A stretch of DNA of 64,000 bases, taken from NCBI GenBank assembly GCA_958299035.1, contig CATQJL010000001.1, positions 27,445,521 through 27,509,520 of the forward strand, given 5' to 3'. A program made the translations under genes and the position numbers. Of this stretch, positions 31,641 through 41,930 are shown piece after piece. The DNA is from Cylicocyclus nassatus. Its lineage: Eukaryota; Nematoda; Chromadorea; Rhabditida; Strongylidae. Each line of letters begins with the position of its first letter. Position 1 is the first letter of the stretch. The notes beneath the pieces are model-generated. The model had not been told where the DNA came from. It made no database searches and was given only the letters and a program-made list of their open reading frames with translations.

Positions 31641-32698
31641 TACTTGGGTCCGAATCGAATAGAAATTCGATCATTCGAATAAAACATTCGAATATATTCG
31701 TATTCGAAATTCGATATTCGGAGTTCTTCCATTTTCGAATAGTATTCGAAACTCGAATAATTGAGAAAACGGGGTTTCGAATAAAATTCGAAAACTCGAA
31801 TAATCAAAAAACAAGGTTCCGAATATTATTCGAAAACTCGAATAATCAAAAAACGGAGTTTTGAATAGATTTTATTCGAATGTTTTATTCGAATGTTTGT
31901 TCGAATTCGTATTCGAATGTACTCCGTATTCAGTTATGCGACTTTGTTGCAGAGCCAACTGCTGAGTACCAAGCTCACTTTGTCCGCGTTTTTTTTCGCA
32001 AAACTCGGTAATGCATCTTTTGCAACCGGTATACCTTTGAACTGTATGGAAAGTCGCATTTTTCCGACTGCTTGCGACAGTAAAAAAAATCATATGTGGA
32101 TTTTAATTGTTGTTTTTCCGATCAATGAGTTTGTTCGCACTGCTATTGGCACCAAATCAGCAAAGAAGATATCAAATTCAAGCTCATGTTCTGAGTTCAT
32201 ACTAAATACAAGGGGGTAAGTGAGGGTGCTGATTATGAATAAAAATTTACTTTATCGATTTTATCGATTTTTGGAAAATCTGGAGTTACGAGGTTGGGAG
32301 TTGGTACAAAGGGGTAAGGGAGGGCACTGATTAAAACCGAAACCTCTCTTATTGATTTCAGCAATTTTTGGAAAATTTTGAGTTAGGAGTTGGTATAGGG
32401 GATACTAGGGGGCTGATTATGATTGGATCGGCTTTAGCCAGATATGTCGGCAAGTTTGAGATGTGATTTTAATTATTCGGTAAATCATTCGAATATTTAT
32501 TCGAAATTCGACTTCCAATGTTCGAATATTCGATATTCATTCATTCGATATTTTTGATTTTTCGAATTTATTCGAAATTCTTTCATTCGATATTTTTGAT
32601 TTTCCGAATTTATTCGATCTTCGTTTATTCGAGATTTTTTATTTTTGATTTATTCGATATTCATTCATTCGATAAAAAATTATCGAATTACCCAAGTA
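31641..32698. mobile_element. ATTCGAAT-rich TA-flanked element
   Basis: Ends TACTTGGGT and ACCCAAGTA with TA on both sides (31639-31640, 32699-32700). The outer ~250 bp at the left and ~250 bp at the right consist of dozens of degenerate TTCGAA/ATTCGAAT words. The middle (31900-32460) is ordinary sequence. TTCGAA is self-complementary, so the ends can pair with themselves and with each other in many registers. The open frames across it are by-products of the repeated word. Confidence 0.75.
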
Positions 32699-32700
32699 TA

Positions 32701-33150
32701 GGGTGCGCCGACCAAAGCTAGCAGTGTGGATGGCGCAGGTGTCAGCGTAGTCAACCAAGTTTGAGGTACTCCCCGAGGACCATGGATCAGAAGGTCTTTG
32801 ATTTGGCTCTTCACATTCTTGCAGAATTCGCGAAAAATTTGCGAGCATGCGGTTATTCGCAACCGTGCTTTTTAAAAGGGGGGAGGGATTGCTTTTGAGC
32901 GTTCGTATAAAACGCAGCACTCTTTTGAACACCGCTCTTTCAAACATCAGCAAGCGGGTCGCAAAAAAGTGTCTATATTTACTATGCCCTCTTGTCTACA
33001 AAACGGGGCCGCCTACCCGTGGTAATTGTCTGAGTAGGTGATTGGTTCCATCACCGCAATACGCTTATGATGGAGATCGAGCCTGCTCATAAAAGTAGTG
33101 ACGATGATTTTCAAGGAACTTTGATGATATCATCTGGCCCCTGTGTTAAT
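32701..33150. other. Possible coding fragment upstream of a transposon insertion
   Basis: A plus-strand frame from ATG at 33067 (33070 is a second ATG) encodes MMEIEPAHKSSDDDFQGTLM… and is cut at 33152 by the CAGGGTGGGG element. On the far side, 34089-34178 is open in a different frame (…ENVRLVWNSHLRRPKAKGVK…) to a stop. The frames do not join directly, so a splice event or decay would be needed. The minus strand of 32639-32953 is also open. Weak. Confidence 0.25.
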
Positions 33151-33152
33151 TA

Positions 33153-34086
33153 CAGGGTGGGGCAAAAGTCTGGGAGCCTACTTTGCAGTGCTGTAAATCA
33201 AGAAAGTACCGATGATTTTGACTCCAAATTTGTGCCACATGTTGCTGCGATCATCCTCTACAAAACACACTTTGGCGGGCTGAAAATGCTTGCTATATGT
33301 TTTTGTAGGAGTTGGGTTTATCAAACAAGTGCTCTGCAAAACGAGAAAATAGAAATTTTTGTTCTTCACAACTTATTTCGTAACTAACGATACAGTAGAT
33401 ATTCTAAAGCACTTCGATGCGTATAATGTAGAGGAGACTTCGCGCTATCAATTCTTAGCCGTTGCGTTTGTCAGATAGTATTCTTTTGAAAACGCAAAAT
33501 AAAAATTTGTGTATACTACCTGCGTGCCAGCGGCCATTTTTCTTTAAAATAAATTTTAAAGCTATAGGAGCACAGCAGGCACCGAATTCTAGGCTATATT
33601 CTTTCCATGAGTCTTCTATGCAAGCATGTACTTGAGTTCGATCGATCAAGCAATTTCAGTATTTTTTAGATTACGATTCTTCGTCCCGTTCTCGCAATCG
33701 CAACCAGATTACCAGTATACAAGTACACTTGCCTTCAATCAAAATTCTAGAATTTTTTTCCTAAACCTGCGAAAAAAAAATTTCTTTGCAGTGCGTTGTA
33801 GCCAAAAGCTTGCTCTCTCACACCGCATATTTGTCTGGTGAAATAAACAGTTATCGTAAAGGCGTAGGACGAATTTCATCACGACTGTCTGCGTGCCACG
33901 ACAGGCGGACTCGCCAAGATTTCAAAGGGCTGCTTTGAAGCCAGAAGAGGCAATCTCAAAATTTGAAAGCAGCGCTGTATTAGTAAAGGTTCGATTTATG
34001 TGTGCACCGAATTTTTTGTTCCTAGGCACTTTCCTTCTGATTTTATCTGAAAAAGTACTAGGCTCCCAGACTTTTGCCCCACCCTG
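33153..34086. mobile_element. 934-bp CAGGGTGGGG mariner-type element, copy 2
   Basis: TA-flanked (33151-33152, 34087-34088) with end CAGGGTGGGGCAAAAGTCTG. It is the relative of 19149-20078 in opposite orientation: GTACTAGGCTCCCAGACTTT at the right matches the inverted left end there. It carries no intact transposase. Confidence 0.85.
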
Positions 34087-34333
34087 TACATTGTCTGAAA
34101 ACGTTCGCTTAGTTTGGAATAGCCATTTGAGAAGACCGAAGGCCAAAGGCGTAAAAATTCCTCACTTTTCGTACTCCTGATTTTCTGACGAATTCGTCCG
34201 TTGTGATCAAAGTTGGGCAGTCAAGCATAATCAAATTTTGCCCTTATGATAGCGTGAGAAAAAGGGCAAAGAATTTCGGCAAAGCTGCGCTTACTTCTTG
34301 GAGAAAGAGAACAATTTGATTTATCTAACAAAA

Positions 34334-34528
34334 AACATAATGATCCGATCTAATTGTTCTGTAGTGACTTTTGTTCATTTTCGTTTTCACTCAAGCTTAA
34401 CACAATGATCCCATGTAATTGTTCTGTAGTGACTTTTGTTCATTTTCGTTTTCACTCAAGCTTGACACAATGATCCCATCTAATTGTTCTGTAGTGACTT
34501 TTGTTCGTTTTCGTTTTCAATCAAGCTT
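34334..34528. repeat. 65-bp tandem repeat, three copies
   Basis: Three adjacent 65-bp units (34334-34398, 34399-34463, 34464-34528), each containing TAATTGTTCTGTAGTGACTT and ending TCAAGCTT. Only a handful of substitutions separate them, so the expansion is recent relative to the surrounding decay. Confidence 0.95.
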
Positions 34529-36316
34529 AAGGATAATTACTGATTAAGCTACCGTTCCTCTCGCAACTGGCTTTTTTAGACCAGCATCAGCATCAAAAAA
34601 AGTCAAAGAAAATAATTCCTTTCAGATCCACAGAAAAAGATTTGAAATTTTTTGGCATTTGAGCATTTTACGGATCTTGTTGTACAAGTAGCAAATTTTG
34701 AGCTTTCTGTGAGCATTCCGGCCTAAAAAGGTGTGTTGTCAAGATTGGCTTTTTACATCACAAATTTCGACCAATGTACCAGTAATTTTCCATATTTATT
34801 CATCTGATGTTTATGCCAAAACCAGTCGTTACGTTGCTACCGGTATAGACACCACATTTTGGATGCCGTCTTTTTCCAGAGTTTGAATGTTAATTGCTCT
34901 ATGTATGTAAGAAACTCGCGGCCAAGCGCTCCCTGTAGACTTTGCTTCGTTTAAAATCATCCCTTGCACAACGTACTGACAAACATATTGATAAGTACAA
35001 AAATCCTTAGATCTACCGTGATATCAAGTCAGTAGCCGCATGACAGTAAACAGTAACGGACGACACTAAAAGCTACGCTGTGTACGATGTCTATTTGTGC
35101 GGCTGCAGCGCGCAGGTCGATGGAAAAGGAAAGAAGCCTGTCGTTGAAGTTAAATATAATTCTTGTTGTCCAAGCTAAGATTTTTGCAAAAATCCATGCA
35201 GCTTCCACAGATATTCTTGCCAAGATTTCCGTCTCGCATGTCATAAGCACATTTGAACGGGGCGATAGTGTTGGTCAAATTTATCATTACCATCGCCTCG
35301 ACCTTACGTCTTTCTGACGGAAATGGCAGGTTCGCTTGTCTTGGTCTGCCATATGCTCTACAATTCTTAAATTAAGCGCTTCACACGCTTCTTGAATGTA
35401 GAATGCATTGCAAACTAAACACTACAGCTTGTATACAATGCCTAGTTTCGTGTAACTGCCCACTTTTCATATGCAGACAATGCATTTCGCTTGAGCTGTT
35501 CACATTGTGATTTCTCTCTCTCACAAATCGTTTTGATGTTAGAGCTAGGATGAACAAGCATAACATCATTTGCAATTGTCTCGCTTTCTGCAATGTTTAA
35601 TTTTCCTACTAACTTGACCGGATGAAAGGTAAATCTAAAAGGCTATTATATCTTCCTTGTTACGTGTAGTAAGACTAGCGTCCGCAAACTTTGGTTGGTC
35701 GCAAGAGAGGGTATCATTGAGCCATTACTACGTGCGATACGTAATTACGCGCTTAGGCTCCAACGCTGCTTCGCCCTGCATACTTTTTCCGCAGTTTTGC
35801 ATACATTCTCAATAATGGGACGCTTCACTGCTGTTAAATGAGTGAGTAGGCATGCAAAATAGTGTTCTTCAAGCTTTACTTGCGTTATCATTTTATGCGG
35901 ATTGCACCATCAAATATGTTTATCTCAGTGTTGAAATAGGAAAACCATCCGTCACGCGGAGTTATTCTTGTAAAAAAGTAAGTTATTACTAAGTCTAACA
36001 TACCTCGAATCACGCACTCAGTTGTACATTTGCTCAAAAGTTTTGACAGTTTTTTTTAGAGTAACCCGCAAATCCTGTATAGTAAAGATAAATGAACATT
36101 TTAAGCTGTATCCGATGCTTTCTTCCTCTTTTAAGCTGCTAATTACCAGTTTAATTTTCGAGAACGTGTTGAGATGATCGCTGGACTTTGCTACCTTCAT
36201 GTTCACATGTCTGAGTTCGCGAATTTTTAGATTTTTATCTGAGACTTTTGCGAGAACACTGGTATTCCGCAGAAGCAAACCTTTTGCCTACTGAATCATT
36301 TTTTGTAGCTCTGTAG
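34529..36316. other. Stretch without a firm gene; several long but ambiguous frames
   Basis: A plus-strand frame from about 35626 to 35840 (…GIIEPLLRAIRNYALRLQRC…) and both strands of 35029-35317 are open, but none has a matched splice pair. On the minus strand, 36278-36018 encodes a charged helical peptide (…KIRELRHVNMKVAKSSDH…) with a TACTATACAG acceptor-like site inside and GTATGT after its stop. Possible decayed exons. Not called as genes. Confidence 0.25.
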
Positions 36317-36574
36317 CTCACGATCAGGGTCCGGCACAGATCGTCTGGAAGCAGGCTGGACTTCGTTTTTGAAGCAAACAGCAAAGGGGATATCGTTTTT
36401 GCCGAGTCGGGGCCGAGCACCAAGAATAAGCGCCATTTAGTCGAACACAAGCTTTTCGGACAGGTTATCACACAATTGACATGCTCTATCGTGTATGGCG
36501 AAAAGTGCGCGCGATTTGAAAGCAAGGCTAAAATAGAAGAATTGCTTGTTTACAGCGCACACAAAATCATATGA
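36317..36574 (+). CDS. Orphan 85-codon open frame, coding-like
   Basis: The frame opens just after a TAG that may be an acceptor (TTTTGTAG at 36308 or CTCTGTAG at 36316) and runs 85 codons to a TGA. There is no ATG at its start, as expected for an internal or last exon. The peptide is well mixed and codon choice is balanced: …SGSRLDFVFEANSKGDIVFAE…, …KRHLVEHKLFGQVITQL…, …EELLVYSAHKII. The R-x-D-F…(V/A)-x-E arrangement recalls the core of PD-(D/E)XK nuclease-like domains, with the D and E about 16 residues apart, but that is only a resemblance. The upstream 34 codons in the same frame are also open, separated by the TAG. No partner exon found. Confidence 0.4.
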   Translation, partial: LTIRVRHRSSGSRLDFVFEANSKGDIVFAESGPSTKNKRHLVEHKLFGQVITQLTCSIVYGEKCARFESKAKIEELLVYSAHKII

Positions 36575-36624
36575 TACCAAAACTAAACTGTATACATAGA
36601 AAATTATTTGCAAAAGAACTATGT

Positions 36625-36745
36625 AAAAAGTTTTGAAAACTTATGTGAAGTAATACCTTTTCCAAAATTAGATCGTCTCGAGACGGCCACCAGACGATCT
36701 GAGATCGTCTGGAGCATATATTTCCGTCACTTCACATAAGTTTCG
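36625..36745. repeat. Small inverted repeat with a 23-bp near-perfect palindrome
   Basis: AAACTTATGTGAAG and CTTCACATAAGTTT enclose CCAGACGATCT-G-AGATCGTCTGG (36690-36712). The layout resembles 28180-28290, where AACTTATGT and AATTCACATAA enclose a similar short palindrome (GGTTGTCA/TGACAACC), which suggests a shared small element. Confidence 0.5.
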
Positions 36746-36984
36746 GATCTTTTTAGCATGGACGGATTCCCCGGTCAAGAATCTATCCCTGAGCATGAAG
36801 ACATTTTCATACTATTGCCATTCCTTTGTTTTTTGCCTTCATTTCTTTTAGCTTTGTTAAATATCGCGCTCTAATGCCAAAGTCTTGTGCATGGGTAGTA
36901 TTCAGCTCCAATTGGATTTTCACTCTTATCTTTTGCGTTTTCTTTCAAACTAGTGAATCTTCCTTGCTTTCATCTTCTCCTAAG

Positions 36985-37076
36985 CAGGTAGGCCAAAGGG
37001 GACTTCGTAAAACTTCCGAAAGTCAGGGGAGACTTCGTTTTCAGAAACTCTAGAAACTGACTCGTGCCGGGCCCTG
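36985..37076 (+). repeat. Solo right end of a CTCGTGCCGGGCCCTG element
   Basis: Contains GGGGACTTCGTAAAACTTCC and ends CTCGTGCCGGGCCCTG (37061-37076), matching 29449-29464. Left partner not found. Confidence 0.45.
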
Positions 37077-37905
37077 CTCACGATCTTATTGAGAAACCAA
37101 GAAATTTTATTTGTGGGGTCAGCGCAGCTTTACTGAGCAAATTTCAAACGCTTCAAATGACCTGGAGTAATTTTTTCTGACACCTTTTGAGTTTTATAGA
37201 TAGAAAATACTGACCAGTTTACTTTCTAGATTTAGGTTTTAGTCAGTCTTTATGAGCATTTCTGGCCACTCGAACCCAAACTTTGCTAAGTTTACCTTAC
37301 TGCATTGCGTGTGGAAATCCATTTTGCTTAAGCGCGTAGACCATCACTTTCAAAAAGTGCATTTCTGCAATCTCTCGACCTAAAGGCATAGGCTTTGAAA
37401 TTTTTTAATGCAGGTGTGGGCGTCAGCTAAACACTTTGAAAATTTTCTTGAGTACTTCTCAAAATTGTTGCTGGTACATACATAGCCCCTACAACCTAGA
37501 AAGAGATGGCGTGGGAACAAGGTTTGAAGGGCGATTTAGGCTATCGAAAACGAGATGGACAACGATTGAATCTGTACTTACAACGCACGAGCGCTCGCAG
37601 GGGCATTTATCGAAGATCTTTTGATGCAAGCAAAGAAGATCAGGTACAACGTCTTTGGACTGACCGGGAGAAGGAGACACCACCCTCTGAACGCCACGTT
37701 TGATACTGGAGAAGAACTGCTTTCAGGAACATACGACAGCAAGATAGTCGGCGACGTAGTTCCTCGCCAATACGAGTTTGGCCATGAGCATCGAATCATT
37801 CGAACAACTCACAACCCGGATCGGACGTTTACGAATATCACGATGTCGATCGACCAGCCTTGACGGTCTTCATAGCGTACGCCCCAACATCAAGCTACGA
37901 CCAAA

Positions 37906-38630
37906 GGCCGCATGCACCAACATCCCCGCGGGGAGGGGATCGCAGCTTGAAGGAATGCTTTATATTTGGGAACTCCAGATACTGGATTTCACGTTGTGTA
38001 CCTATCCGTAAGTATTCCTATTAATACCCTTCACTATGAACAAGTTGAAGAGGAGCGAGAACCGCAACTGAACGAGAACTGTACGAACCGCATTTTCCAG
38101 CTTTTGTATGATTCCTGATGATCTCCGGCGCTTTTCTTCAAAGTCATTTTTCTTTCTCCTAAGTTAACGAAAAACCTCCAAAGTTGTGCAGATTATCCAA
38201 CCCGACAGTGCTAACATGTTCGTAATAAGAACAAATGATGTTTTGAAGTCATGAAATCTTCGATGATCCACAGGTCGAAATTTGAGGTTTACCGAAAAAT
38301 TCGACTTTTCAAGACTCATTTGTTCTCATCAGCAACATGCTTAGCACTGTTGTGTTAGATGTTCACTACAACTTTGGAAAGTTTTCGTTAACTTTGGGGA
38401 AAGAAAAACGATTTTAAAGAAAAACGCCGAGGATCATCTGGGATCATACAAAAGCTAGAAAATGCGGTTCGTACAGCTTCTCGCTCCTCTTTAACATGTG
38501 CATAGTGAAGGGTAGTAGGAATCCTTACGGATAGGTACACAACGTGAAATCCAGGTATCTGGAGTATCGAAATATTTTTCTTTTAAGCTGCGTTCCCCTC
38601 CCCAGCGGGGAGGTTAGTGCATGCGGCCCT
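37906..38630. mobile_element. GGGCCGCATGC foldback MITE (~725 bp) inserted in the RTE endonuclease
   Basis: Left GGCCGCATGCACCAACATCC and right GGAGGTTAGTGCATGCGGCC are inverted. The arms continue to pair over TTCACGTTGTGTACCTATCC and GAACCGCATTTTCCAGCTTT, so most of the element is one hairpin. The RTE frame stops at a SSYDQ-like position and resumes at …EVFYM… beyond the right end, which fixes the insertion limits to within a few bases. The target duplication is unclear. Confidence 0.8.
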
Positions 38631-40424
38631 AAGACAAAATCGAGGTCTTCTACATGGTGGAGAAGTTCTACAGAGAAGAGCACACCTTCTAAAGGTCATC
38701 GTCGGTGATTCTAACGCGAAGATCGGAGCAAAAAGGTCGCCTGCAGAGCTTTACATCGGGACCCACAGACTACAGTGGAATGAAAATGGCAGAGACTGTC
38801 AGAGTTCATCATGACAACGAGGACATTCATGGAAACTCGCAGTTTAAAAAGCCCCCTTCCCGACGCTGGACCTGGAGATTGCCCGGTGGAGATTAACAAA
38901 TGAGATTGATCACATCATCGTCAATCGAAGGTATTGCCTGACGGACGTCGCTGTTGTTCCGAAATTCTGCACCAAGTCGGACCATCGTCTCCTTCGTGCC
39001 AAGTTCTACTTCTTACGGAATGGAGAGAGAGCCATTAAAATCAGAAAACACCGTTCCATGACTACTATCAACTAGAGCCTGTTTTCTTCCATATCATGCT
39101 TTTGGCGAGACCCCGTGATCGACAACATGACGAAGAATATGCAAGGCTTATTCAGCATCTCCACGATTGCGCTAAGAAAGCTGAGAGCCCAAGAAGTTCG
39201 AGAAAGCGTCTTTTAACGGACTCTAGAGCTAATACACCAAAGTGGACGTGCACGACCACAGGCGATTACCAACTTACTTCTGAGCTCGCGAAGAAATGTA
39301 GAGAAGAAATAAAAGGTCTGGAAGAAATATACGCAACACCCGTCAAAGCATCGTCAATTTCGAGACCAGGTAACCGCATTCATCGCTCTGATGGGACCAC
39401 AACCTCTTTCCGAAGATCGATAGAAAAATTAATCCACGAATTCTACTCGGATCTCTTTTCGAGTCACGTCCACCTACCACCATGCCATCTCGAAAAGGAC
39501 GGATATGTTGCACCATCAGTTCTTCCTTCAGAGGTTCGACATGCTATCATGTCAATGAAATGCCGTACAGCAGCCAGGCCCGATAGGATCAAATCAAAAC
39601 ATTTGAAGAGTCTTTGACCAGTACTTATCAGAACTCTGGCAAGGCTCTTTACGCGGTACTTGATGGAAGGCACGATTCCAAGTCAATGGAAGACTAGCGC
39701 TACCGTGATGCTGTACAAGAAGGGAGACCCCGCGACATCGGAAATTATCGTCCTATCTGCTTATTGTCTACAGTCTACAAATTCTTCACACGATACTTCT
39801 TAAGATCGGAAGAAAGTTAGACGAAGAACAACTATGCGCAACTGCGTTTCGAAGAGCTTTCAGGACGATAGCCCACATGCACACGATAACAAGGCTCATT
39901 GGTCAGAACGTATAAGATGCCGCTCTGTCTCACCCTCATCGACTTGAAGAAGAACCATTTGATTTGGTTGAGACTGAAGCTGTCATCGATGCCTTGAGCA
40001 GTCAAGGTATTCCAACTCAGTACATCAAGATGATTCGTAAGCTGTACAACAACTTCATTACCACGATCACACCATTCTATAAGGACATCGACGTGAAGAG
40101 AGAAGCACGACAAGGCGATACCAAATTGCCAAAACTTTTCAGCGCTGCTCTCGAAAACGTCATGCGGACATTAGAGTGGGACGACATGGGTGTGAAAGTC
40201 GACGGCCGGCAACTACAATACCTTCGCTTCGCGGTTGACATAGTCCTGATTACACCAGACATAACGCAAGCGGAACGAATGCTGGCCCAGTATGATGACG
40301 TGTATGAGAAGATCGGTTTAAAGCTAAATCTGACGAAGACGATGTCCATGAGAAACGGATGGGTTCTTGATGCTCCTTTCACGATGAATGGAAAGACGAT
40401 CGCCGAATGCCTTAGTTACGTCTA

Positions 40425-40646
40425 CAGGGCTTATCAAACGCAGTGTCGTTTGCATCAGCATCTCCACTCGCCCGCTGGACTGTGCGTCTCTTCCGCTAAC
40501 ATACTCTTTAGTCACTTCCAATCGATTGGGGCTCCACCTTTCTCGCCCTGGGAAAGTGGTCAGAAAGCATGTTTGCGGAAGAGACGCAAAGTCGAGCGCA
40601 GGAGTGGAGATGCTGATGCAAACGATACTGCGTTTGATAAGCCCTA
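40425..40646. mobile_element. 222-bp TA-flanked MITE inserted in the RTE reverse transcriptase
   Basis: Ends CAGGGCTTATCAAACGCAGT and, inverted, TAGGGCTTATCAAACGCAGT, with TA at 40423-40424 and 40647-40648. Removing the element and one TA restores GTC-TAC-CTA-GGT-CGG, the continuous RTE reading frame expected at this position. A second internal inverted repeat (TTCCGCTAACATACTCTTTA against a GCATGTTTGCGGAAGAGACG stretch) lies near the centre. Confidence 0.9.
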
Positions 40647-41280
40647 TACCTAGGTCGGAAAGTCAACATGGTAAACGACCTAGCCCCGGAACTGAGCAGG
40701 AAGAAACGAGCAGCATGATGAGCATATGAGGCAATTGAGGACGTAATGAGGAAGACCAAGAACACCCGGTTTCGCGACCATTTTTTCAACACAACGGTTC
40801 TGCCTGTTTTAACATACGCTTCGGAAACGTAGACCATGAAGAAGCAGGACGAACATGCGATGAGCGTCATCGAACGCGCTGTTGAGAGAGTGATTTAGGA
40901 GTGACCCGACTCACGCAAGTGAAAAAAGGGATACGAAGCTCCGCCCTACGTCAACGACCAAAGTAAAGGATGCTGCCGCATACGCCAAACAGAATAAAAT
41001 CAGATGGACCGGACACGTGATGCGTTTTTGCGGCAATCGGTGGACCATAGTTGTAACGAATTGGACACCGCTGGACGTCAAACGCAGAACAGGAAGACCG
41101 CCAACTCGATGGTCGGACATGTTCACGATGTCCTTTAAAGAACTCCTTCAAGGCGTTCCTTGCGTGCCTGATGCGATGAGAAGACATTGGTCAACGATCG
41201 CTTGCGACAAGGACGAATGGAGGCGTCACTGGATCCCGCTCAAGCGATAACGGGGATACGGTGATACAGGTGATGTAAGT

Positions 41281-41930
41281 AAATTTCAAGAATTTCGCGA
41301 CCCATTCTCGGGGGGGGGGGAAGGAGCGGGGTGCGTTAACCATCCCACCCCCCTTCCTTCGGTTCACCATGGTCTTTACATATCTCGCAACTCTGCAAGC
41401 ACCTATACTTTAACGAAAACTGGAAGCACAGATATTTAGTGATGGAAAATGATGACTCGAGACTTATATAGTTTGTAACGATTAATGAAAGTCACCGAAT
41501 AACAGCTGCATTTGCACCTCAACGCTTATTGCTGAACTTTTTTGAAATCGAGGTTTTTGGTTATGCACTTTTGAATATCGCAAGGTTTTTGAGTTATCAC
41601 AAGGTCCGTATGCATGAACATCACTGCGCCGAGAGAGCGGCACCCTCCGTAAGAACTGGGGGCATTGTTGGACACTTATTACGATATCGTCTACCTTTCG
41701 TTCAAACAAGACGTGCATCCTGACCTTCAACAAAGAGTCCTTAAAATGCAACATTTCCAAATGCTTTGTAAATTATGATTTTCAGGTGAGAGGGCTGGGA
41801 ATGGGTCAAAGATTACCCCATTTTCTTTTGCTCTACGAGTAAGGCAAAGGAGACAGCTCTTGTACTCTACCTTCAACGTACTGCTGATCTATGACTGCTG
41901 CATCAATAACATCAACGTCCGAAATGAAGT
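41281..41930. other. G/C-run and intergenic sequence
   Basis: An 11-base G run near 41311 and the complementary CCCACCCCCCTTCC near 41343 can form a short hairpin just after the RTE tail. No gene seen up to 41930. Confidence 0.35.

Larger units (their letters stand above)
37490..41280 (+). pseudogene. RTE-type non-LTR retrotransposon (endonuclease and reverse transcriptase), decayed
   Basis: Plus-strand fragments in order: an endonuclease start (TYNAR at about 37576, then …IRYNVFGLTGRRR…) with frame changes to 37903; then …NAKIG near 38715, a …RRWTWRLPGG… stretch near 38860 and a DHIIVN… stretch near 38910. The reverse transcriptase follows (39480-40430) with LPSEVRHAIMSMK, QGDTKLPKLFSAALENVMRT and LRFAVDIVLITP. 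The catalytic FADD box reads FAVD, so one catalytic aspartate is lost. The C-terminus (41017-41250) has GRPPTRWSDMF and ends RHWIPLKR. Many stops and shifts are present. Two MITEs interrupt it (37906-38630, 40425-40646). A GGTGATACAGGTGATG tail near 41265 fits an RTE 3' end. This family is abundant in hookworms. Confidence 0.92.

Noticed and set aside
33890..34180. Protein conserved between the two CAGGGTG elements (…EKVLGSQTFA…)
   Set aside because: The similarity comes from the terminal inverted repeat and adjacent DNA; no catalytic motif or consistent frame is present.
34334..34528. CRISPR-like repeat array
   Set aside because: The units are directly adjacent 65-bp tandem repeats without spacers, in a eukaryotic context.
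39096..41250. Separate host genes from the several open frames here
   Set aside because: All are pieces of one RTE retrotransposon, as shown by the ordered endonuclease and reverse transcriptase motifs.
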